A DNA stretch of 12,407 bases from Holosporales bacterium (GTDB lineage Bacteria > Pseudomonadota > Alphaproteobacteria > RUG11792): positions 1 through 12,407 of the forward strand of contig JAIRZU010000029.1 in assembly GCA_031267075.1 (NCBI GenBank), given 5' to 3'. A program made the position numbers and the translations under genes. Below the pieces are notes generated by a model. That model was not told the origin of the DNA, searched no databases, and saw only the letters and a list, made by a program, of their open reading frames with translations. Shown piece after piece: positions 7,458 through 12,407 of this stretch. Within the stretch, counting starts at the first letter, position 1. Every line of letters starts with the position of its first letter.

Positions 7458-9197
7458 GTGAAATATGACCCATTAGCTCAGCACCTAGATGGTGCCAAAT
7501 CCTGGCCCTTCGAGGAGGCGCGTAAGATACTAAAGCGCGTACAGGCCAGTGACCAGAAGGCTGTTATTTTGGAGACGGGGTACGGGCCATCTGGGCTTCC
7601 GCATATCGGTACGTTCGGGGAGGTCTTGAGAACTACCTTCGTTATGAATGCCTTCAGAAAGCTGTCAGATATCCCAGCTAAGATTGTGGTTTTCTCAGAC
7701 GACATGGATGGCTTTAGGAAGGTACCATCTAACGTTCCGAATCAGGATCTACTAGCGCAGTATCTGGATAAGCCGCTGACAGCCGTCCCAGATCCGTTCG
7801 GTGAATATCCAAGCTTCGCAGCTCACAACAACGCGATGTTGCGGCGCTTCCTAGATTCGTTCGGGTTTGAGTATGAGTTTAAGAGTTCAACTGAGATGTA
7901 CAAGTCCGGCAAATTCAACGATCACCTAGCTAAGGTCCTAGAGAATTTCGATGAGGTTATGAGCATAATGCTGCCGTCTCTTCGCGAGGAACGTCAAAAG
8001 ACATACAGTCCATTCCTGCCTGTTTGCAGGAGAACCGGGAAGGTTTTGCAGGTTCCAATTGAGGAGGTAAAACCCGACAACTCATCTGTTGTTTATAGGG
8101 ATCCAGAGACTGGGAATCTCGAGGAAACATCGGTGCTCGATGGGAATTGCAAGCTTCAGTGGAAGGCTGACTGGGGGATGCGTTGGGTCGCAATTGGAGT
8201 GGATTATGAGATGAATGGCAAGGACCTTATCGATTCCTTCAAACTGTCATCTCAGATCTGCCGTGCGATCGGCGGGCTCCCACCAGAAAACTTGACCTAT
8301 GAACTTTTTCTTGACAACGAGGGTAGAAAGATTTCAAAATCTAAAGGTAATGGGCTTTCGATGGATGAGTGGCTGAGATATGCCCCGTCCGAGAGTCTGG
8401 CCTATTACATGTTTCAGTCTCCGCAGAGAGCGAAGAGATTGTACTTCGACGTTATCCCTAACGCAATGGATGAGTACCTAGACTCGCTGTCCAGGTTTCA
8501 AACCGAGAGCGCTGAGAGGAGAGTCGATAGCCCAGTATACCATATACACAATGGAACACCACCCCGCTATGATGGCTGCCCAAGATTCTCGATGATCTTG
8601 AATCTAGTGCAGGCCTGCAATACCTCGGACGAAACCGTCCTGATGCAGTTCATAGAAAAGTACACAGATGGCGCATCAGAAGATGCCCATGCCTTCACCC
8701 GGAAGATAGCAAAATTTGCAACTGTGTACTACGACGATTTTGTAGCTGGCTCAAGGATCCCAGTTACTCCAACAGAAGAGCAGCGAAATGTCCTTGAAGA
8801 TTTTAAGGTACGTATTTCGAGTATGAACGATACAGCGACAGCAAGTGATTTTCAGAATGTAGTTTTTGAGGTGGGAAAGGAGTTTTATCAGAGCGATATC
8901 AAAGCCTGGTTCCTGACGCTGTATAATGTACTGTTCGGCTCTGAGAGCGGCCCCAAAATGGGCTCATTCATAGCTCTCTATGGGGTTCAGAATATTGTCA
9001 AGCTGATTGACAAAAGAATAGCCCCCTCCCCAAACCCTCCACAATCAGCTTCTTGCTGCGTCGATCCGGTGCTCGAATGCTCATGTACCTCTAAGTACAC
9101 TCCGCTTCTGCGCTCCGTGTCTCCTAGCAATAACTCTGATTCTGAAGGTTTTGAAAGAGGTCTAATATCTCATGAGGCAACGAGCCATGAAATTTAA
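7458..9197 (+). CDS. lysS: Lysyl-tRNA synthetase, class I
   Basis: This enzyme charges tRNA-Lys. The class I form (LysRS-I) is typical of alphaproteobacteria, archaea and spirochaetes, and replaces the class II enzyme of most bacteria. Numbering from GTG 7458 (579 aa): SWPFEEARKILKR (about 15-27), the nucleotide-binding GPSGLPHIGTFGEV with HIGT at 49-52, SDDMDGFRKVPSN, LREERQKTYSPFLP, KLQWKADWGMRW, YELFLDNEGRKISKSKG with KISKSKG at 291-297, and AKRLYFDVIP. The GTG has GAGGTG (7445-7450) seven bases upstream and gives an N-terminus of family length. An upstream ATG at 7341, overlapping the map stop as ATGA, would add 39 residues with no resemblance to LysRS. The enzyme normally ends near LIDKR; here about 59 residues follow (APSPNPPQ..., Ser-rich, with the cysteines of SCCVDPVLECSC), making it clearly longer than the usual 520-530. 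The TCTAATAT box before nrdD lies inside this tail. Confidence 0.95.
   Translation: MKYDPLAQHLDGAKSWPFEEARKILKRVQASDQKAVILETGYGPSGLPHIGTFGEVLRTTFVMNAFRKLSDIPAKIVVFSDDMDGFRKVPSNVPNQDLLAQYLDKPLTAVPDPFGEYPSFAAHNNAMLRRFLDSFGFEYEFKSSTEMYKSGKFNDHLAKVLENFDEVMSIMLPSLREERQKTYSPFLPVCRRTGKVLQVPIEEVKPDNSSVVYRDPETGNLEETSVLDGNCKLQWKADWGMRWVAIGVDYEMNGKDLIDSFKLSSQICRAIGGLPPENLTYELFLDNEGRKISKSKGNGLSMDEWLRYAPSESLAYYMFQSPQRAKRLYFDVIPNAMDEYLDSLSRFQTESAERRVDSPVYHIHNGTPPRYDGCPRFSMILNLVQACNTSDETVLMQFIEKYTDGASEDAHAFTRKIAKFATVYYDDFVAGSRIPVTPTEEQRNVLEDFKVRISSMNDTATASDFQNVVFEVGKEFYQSDIKAWFLTLYNVLFGSESGPKMGSFIALYGVQNIVKLIDKRIAPSPNPPQSASCCVDPVLECSCTSKYTPLLRSVSPSNNSDSEGFERGLISHEATSHEI
9156..9168 (+). promoter_or_regulatory. 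TCTAATAT box upstream of nrdD, candidate -10 element
   Basis: AGAGGTCTAATAT repeats exactly the 13-mer found before hrcA (3336-3348). TAATAT is at 9163-9168; the best -35 candidate is TTCTGA at 9140-9145 (spacer 17), which is weak. A transcript starting near 9175 would carry a leader of about 60 nt with the ribosome binding site AAGGAGG (9221-9227). The element lies within the 3' end of lysS. Confidence 0.4.
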
Positions 9198-9220
9198 CAA
9201 CAGACATGAATAAGTATTTT

Positions 9221-9227
9221 AAGGAGG
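9221..9227 (+). promoter_or_regulatory. Strong nrdD ribosome binding site
   Basis: AAGGAGG stands seven bases before the ATG at 9235. The intervening bases form another GGTTCTAATAT (9226-9236) that runs into the start codon. It is the strongest Shine-Dalgarno site in the window and fixes the start. Confidence 0.75.
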
Positions 9228-9234
9228 TTCTAAT

Positions 9235-11301
9235 ATGAACAACAACACACCGCAGTTTGTCATCAAGAGAGATGGCACATTTGTACCGTTTGAGTTTGAG
9301 AAGATCGTTAAGGCGATATTTGGAGCTGCAAGCGAAACAGAAGAATTTGGACAACCAGAGTCGGAGCTCCTGGCTCGGAATGTCGTAGCGAAACTAGAGG
9401 AGCAACATTCCAAATCCGTCCCAATGATTGAATCTATCCAGGATATCGTTGAGGAGGTGCTGGTGGAGAACAACCACTTGAAGACGGCGAAAGCCTACAT
9501 CCTCTATAGAGAGCAGCATGCGAAGTTGCGATCGGAGCAGCAGTCTTTTGTGAATGCCGTCTCCACGGTTGATGAATACATCGACAGGCTTGATTGGAGA
9601 GTTAAGGCCAACGCAAACCTCGGCTACTCACTTGGAGGACTGATACTAAATCTATCCGGCAAGGTGATAGCCAACTACTGGCTAAACAGAATTTATATCC
9701 AGAAGGTAGCAGAGGCACATATCAATGGATTCATATACATCCATGACCTTGACATGCTGAGTGGTTACTGTGCCGGCTGGTCCCTGAAGATGCTTATTCA
9801 GGAAGGGTTTAATGGGGTTGGAGGTAAGGCAGAGGCATCTCCACCAAGGCACCTGTCGACCGCCTTCTCGCAGGTCGTTAACTTCCTTGGAACACTGCAG
9901 AACGAGTGGGCTGGGGCTCAGGCATTTAGCTCCTTCGATACTTACATGGCACCATTCATCAAGATAGATAACTTGGACTACAGTGAGGTCTACCAGGAGA
10001 TGCAGTCATTCATATACAACCTGAATGTCCCAACTCGCTGGGGAACGCAGACACCATTTACGAACCTAACCTTCGACTGGGTATGTCCGGACGATCTGCA
10101 GAATGAGCATCCTATCATTGGAGGAGTAGAGCAGGACTTCACCTACGGAAGCCTCCAAAAAGAAATGAACATGATCAACAAGGCATACATAGAGGTTATG
10201 ACTAGGGGTGATGCTAAGGGGAGGGTGTTCACATTTCCGATTCCAACCTACAACATTACGAAGGATTTCGATTGGGATGGAGAGAATGTAGATATCCTAT
10301 TTGAGATGACTGCCAAGTACGGAATCCCGTATTTCCAGAATTTCATCAACTCAGATCTAAGCCCAAATATGATAAGGTCCATGTGCTGCAGGCTTCAGCT
10401 TGATCTAAGAGAGCTGCTAAAGCGTGGAAATAGCCTCTTTGGTTCTGCAGAGCAAACCGGCTCAATCGGAGTTGTAACTATCAATTGCGCCAGACTCGGC
10501 TACCTACACAAAGGGGATGAGGTTGGTCTTATAGCCCACCTTGACGATTTGTTGAAGCTGTCGAAGACTAGCCTGGAACTCAAGAGAAAGGTGGTGGCGC
10601 GCTACCTGGATGAGGGATTGTACCCATTCACCAAGCGCTACCTCGGTACACTAAAGAACCACTTCTCCACGATCGGAGTAAATGGTATGAATGAGATGGT
10701 AAGGAACTTCTCAGGTGATTCCTACGATATCGTATCACAGGAAGGGAAGGCACTGACCGTGAGGATTCTGGATCATATAAGGGAGATGCTGGTTGAATTC
10801 CAAGTCGATACCGGCCACCTTTATAATCTCGAAGCTACACCTGCTGAAGGGTGTATGTACCGCTTCGCAAAGGAGGATGCTAAGAGGTATCCGGATATTA
10901 TTCAGGCTGGCTTCAAGGATGCACCGTATTATACTAACTCCTCGCAGCTACCTGCTAACTACACGGATGACTTGTTCGAAGCCCTCGACCACCAGGAGGA
11001 GCTGCAGAGAAAGTACACAGGTGGTACGGTGGTGCACCTGTTCATGGGCGAGCGCATCTCCGACTACTCTGTCTGCAAAAACCTGATTAAGAAGGTGCTG
11101 ACGCGGTATAAGATTCCGTACATCACACTGACTCCGACTTTCTCGATCTGCCCAATTCATGGCTACCTTCAAGGTGAGCACTGCTTCTGCCCGAAGTGCG
11201 ATAATGAACTGAGACATAAGAAGAGGGTGAGTGCAAACTCTAACTCAGAATCATCTCCTGATGAATCTGACTCAGTGCCGCTCCACCGCACTTCGCAATG
11301 A
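9235..11301 (+). CDS. nrdD: Anaerobic (class III, Thermotoga-type) ribonucleotide reductase lacking the glycyl-radical motif
   Basis: NrdD reduces ribonucleoside triphosphates to deoxynucleotides without oxygen, using a glycyl radical installed by the radical-SAM activase NrdG. This 688-aa protein matches the Thermotoga/archaeal subtype rather than E. coli NrdD. An ATP cone lies at about 7-98 (VIKRDGTFVPFEFEKIVKAI). The catalytic barrel follows: DWRVKANANLGYSLGG, FIYIHDLDMLSGYCAGW (166-182), NLNVPTRWGTQTPFTNLTF (262-280), GRVFTFPIPTYNI (329-341), YGIPYFQNFINSDL, SMCCRLQLDLRELLKRG with C384-C385, TGSIGVVTIN, LYNLEATPAEGCMYRFAKED (529-548) and YYTNSSQLP. The Cys cluster CPIHGYLQGEHCFCPKC (639-655) is intact. 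The family then continues to an R-V-x-G-Y glycyl-radical loop; here the protein ends in a Ser-rich tail (656-688) with no glycine at all. No nrdG is present. Whether it is active is open; the rest looks well conserved. Confidence 0.93.
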   Translation: MNNNTPQFVIKRDGTFVPFEFEKIVKAIFGAASETEEFGQPESELLARNVVAKLEEQHSKSVPMIESIQDIVEEVLVENNHLKTAKAYILYREQHAKLRSEQQSFVNAVSTVDEYIDRLDWRVKANANLGYSLGGLILNLSGKVIANYWLNRIYIQKVAEAHINGFIYIHDLDMLSGYCAGWSLKMLIQEGFNGVGGKAEASPPRHLSTAFSQVVNFLGTLQNEWAGAQAFSSFDTYMAPFIKIDNLDYSEVYQEMQSFIYNLNVPTRWGTQTPFTNLTFDWVCPDDLQNEHPIIGGVEQDFTYGSLQKEMNMINKAYIEVMTRGDAKGRVFTFPIPTYNITKDFDWDGENVDILFEMTAKYGIPYFQNFINSDLSPNMIRSMCCRLQLDLRELLKRGNSLFGSAEQTGSIGVVTINCARLGYLHKGDEVGLIAHLDDLLKLSKTSLELKRKVVARYLDEGLYPFTKRYLGTLKNHFSTIGVNGMNEMVRNFSGDSYDIVSQEGKALTVRILDHIREMLVEFQVDTGHLYNLEATPAEGCMYRFAKEDAKRYPDIIQAGFKDAPYYTNSSQLPANYTDDLFEALDHQEELQRKYTGGTVVHLFMGERISDYSVCKNLIKKVLTRYKIPYITLTPTFSICPIHGYLQGEHCFCPKCDNELRHKKRVSANSNSESSPDESDSVPLHRTSQ

Positions 11302-11724
11302 GACACGGAGTGGAGAGGCAGAGCGCACAGAGAGGTACATTAGCATTCGAGCGGAAAATCTGCTGAAAATCCATTTTCCTGTTTCCCACCATGATTTCAA
11401 TGCTGCATTGTATCTGTTTCTTTGTAGTGAAGAAAGGGCGGGATGGCAAGCTTCCCTGCCAAGACGATGGCCACCACGCCGCATGCCATCAGAGGAGGAA
11501 GCCCACGGATAGCTCGATCACCACGCCCATATGGCGTCCGAGTCTCTGTCCCTGTGATCTCCCGGAGAGAAACACACCACGCAGAATACGCCCACTCCTT
11601 AGAATGATGAAGCGCGGGCTAATAATCATGCAACCCACTTAACCAACTCAGGTGGCTCTCCAGCCTTGTTCCAACAAAGAGCCTAGCCATTAAGAGTTGA
11701 CTTATTGCTCTGGGGAGGAGCAAA
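11302..11724. other. Intergenic stretch without a recognisable gene
   Basis: About 420 bases between nrdD and the next gene. All six frames were inspected. The longest reading frames (11391-11642 plus, 83 codons; 11240-11449 minus) show no family features, and none restores the missing NrdD end. It holds small inverted repeats: GGAAAAT (11353-11359) with ATTTTCC (11373-11379), 51 bases past nrdD and possibly a weak terminator; CAATGC/GCATTG (11398-11410); and the hairpin at 11654-11683. It may contain decayed coding sequence, but I cannot name it. Confidence 0.5.
11654..11683 (+). repeat. Inverted repeat upstream of the second exported protein
   Basis: GGCTCT (11654-11659) pairs with AGAGCC (11678-11683), and TTGTT (11666-11670) mirrors AACAA (11673-11677) inside it, leaving a six-base bulge on the left. 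No T-run follows. It lies about 40 bases before the next gene's start and could be a leader hairpin or an operator. Confidence 0.35.
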
Positions 11725-12189
11725 ATGACACCTAATTTAGGTGATAGGGTATGCGAGAGAAATTTAATGACAAAACACCTACTCCCACTAATGATGGCGG
11801 CACTGATGGTGGATGCCCTTCATGCCTCTGGAGATAGTCGAAGGCCCACCCGACAGAAGGGGAGGGGGGGCAATACCACACAGATTCAGGCTCCTCCACC
11901 AACTTACAGTGCAGTACTACCAATCTCCAGTACATCACAACACTGGACCCTCGTAGATGCGCTCTATGCCGGAAGCGACACGGATTACGATGATTGGGTA
12001 GCCGACTTCCTCTATAAGGTATGGAAGATGGCGGGCGAATCCTATGAGAAGGAAGAGGACCGTAAACGATTCTTGCTCGAAACCTATGGCAGCCTTTCAT
12101 CTGAGGCCCGCGAACAAGTACGCCGGATACAGGCTGATGCCAAAGACCGGCAAACCCCAGACTTAACACCTCCGGTACCTTACCCTTAA
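11725..12189 (+). CDS. Small probable exported protein of unknown function
   Basis: I do not recognise this protein (154 aa). The start at 11725 is supported by GGGGAGGAG (11712-11720) just upstream; an internal ATG at 11767 (MTKHLLPL) would give a more standard signal peptide. The hydrophobic core LLPLMMAALMV is followed by DALHASG, with a possible signal peptidase I site after LHA. The mature part has a basic stretch (SRRPTRQKGRGG), a Pro-rich segment (QAPPPTYS), an acidic and aromatic block with many Asp and Tyr (DALYAGSDTDYDDWVADFLY), a charged helical region (ESYEKEEDRKRFLLETYG ... EAREQVRRIQADAK) and a short Pro-rich end. No cysteine remains after the putative cleavage site and there is no further membrane span. 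In plan it resembles the protein at 2420-3181 (signal peptide, charged helices, Pro-rich ends), but I see no convincing alignment. It converges with the rlmE fragment 26 bases downstream. Confidence 0.55.
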   Translation: MTPNLGDRVCERNLMTKHLLPLMMAALMVDALHASGDSRRPTRQKGRGGNTTQIQAPPPTYSAVLPISSTSQHWTLVDALYAGSDTDYDDWVADFLYKVWKMAGESYEKEEDRKRFLLETYGSLSSEAREQVRRIQADAKDRQTPDLTPPVPYP

Positions 12190-12215
12190 TGCCTCCCCCC
12201 ATTCCATCCAACTGA

Positions 12216-12407
12216 CTAAAAGTAGCCCTGGGCACAGCTGTGGTACCATCTGTGCACTCCCGGCAGCGGTTTGATGTCTAAGAGATCAACCGCGATTACC
12301 TGCTTGCACAGTGTTGAGGCTACTTGAGACCAGCTTCCAGGCGCGGCTCCTAGGTCTACCACAATTGATGACTTCTTTAGGACACCGAACTTCTTTTGAA
12401 TTTCGAC
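12216..12407 (-). pseudogene. rlmE: Truncated 23S rRNA 2'-O-methyltransferase RlmE (FtsJ), partial
   Basis: RlmE methylates U2552 of 23S rRNA late in large-subunit assembly. Reading leftwards from the window edge, the minus strand gives VEIQKKFGVLKK, then the SAM-binding motif VVDLGAAPGSWSQVA, then VIAVDLLDIKPLPGV, a clear match to RlmE. After PGV (base 12255) the family should continue with a phrase like FIQGDF and about 130 more residues carrying the catalytic Asp, Lys and Glu. Instead an unrelated phrase HRWYHSCAQGYF and a TAG stop (12218-12216) follow. The other minus frames downstream do not carry the missing part. The gene's 5' end lies outside the window. As it stands the product would lack most catalytic residues, so I call it a pseudogene; a rearranged C-terminal part elsewhere or an assembly join at this point cannot be excluded. 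Confidence 0.75.
12232..12255. repeat. Short inverted repeats at the rlmE breakpoint
   Basis: GCACAG (12232-12237) is inverted as CTGTGC (12250-12255). The palindrome CACAGCTGTG (12233-12242) and GGTACC (12242-12247) lie within. The right end of the repeat coincides with the last codon that still matches RlmE. Confidence 0.4.

Noticed and set aside
11391..11642. 83-codon plus frame with a hydrophobic start (MISMLHCICFFVV)
   Set aside because: The start recalls a signal peptide, but there is no ribosome binding site and the rest is patternless; not enough to call a gene.
11697..11702. TTGACT before the second exported protein
   Set aside because: A -10 at proper spacing would fall on the ribosome binding site and start codon.
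11732..12235. 167-codon minus-strand frame opposite the second exported protein
   Set aside because: Tested as a possible frameshifted continuation of rlmE; it has none of the expected motifs and is a shadow of the plus-strand gene.
1..12407. tRNA genes, CRISPR arrays, transposases
   Set aside because: I looked for T-loop consensus, regularly spaced repeats and transposase-like frames in the intergenic stretches and found none.

Overview
The window looks like chromosomal DNA of an alphaproteobacterium, most likely of the Rickettsiales or a similar obligate host-associated lineage. The evidence is a class I lysyl-tRNA synthetase, a pyruvate dehydrogenase E1 alpha/beta pair with a Rickettsiales-like signature in E1 alpha (GRATGCSKGKGGSMH), HrcA, and mostly singly transcribed housekeeping genes interrupted by lineage-specific secreted proteins. 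Base composition is intermediate (not AT-rich as in Rickettsia). Arginine is encoded mainly by AGA/AGG (about two thirds of the arginines in nrdD by my hand count), and ATA is common. No tRNA, rRNA, CRISPR array, transposase or phage gene is visible.

Layout: (1) 1-256 is a leader with a large imperfect hairpin (152-202) and a Shine-Dalgarno box, followed by the coupled pair pdhA-pdhB (257-2304). (2) A promoter-like site precedes a probably exported protein of unknown function (2420-3181). (3) hrcA (3392-4423) and tkt (4483-6378) follow, each with a TAATAT -10-like box; the tkt -35 box overlaps the hrcA stop codon. (4) map (6562-7344) is followed by lysS (7458-9197), which carries an unusual Ser/Cys-rich C-terminal tail. 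(5) nrdD (9235-11301) encodes a Thermotoga-type anaerobic ribonucleotide reductase. (6) A roughly 420-base stretch without a recognisable gene leads to a second small exported protein (11725-12189). (7) A fragment of the 23S rRNA methyltransferase gene rlmE runs in from the right edge on the minus strand and breaks off just after its SAM-binding motif.

The metabolic genes fit together: pyruvate to acetyl-CoA (PdhAB; E2 and E3 are not in the window), pentose phosphate interconversion (Tkt) and deoxynucleotide supply (NrdD). Map, LysS and RlmE belong to protein synthesis, and HrcA to heat-shock control.

The most interesting observations are: an NrdD that ends just after its Cys cluster and has no glycine left where the glycyl-radical motif should be; an octamer, TCTAATAT, found four times in the same orientation just 5' of genes, twice as an identical 13-mer; the long hairpin upstream of pdhA; and the broken rlmE with short CACAG/CTGTG inverted repeats at its breakpoint. 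All assignments come from reading the sequence and remembered family features; no search was run.
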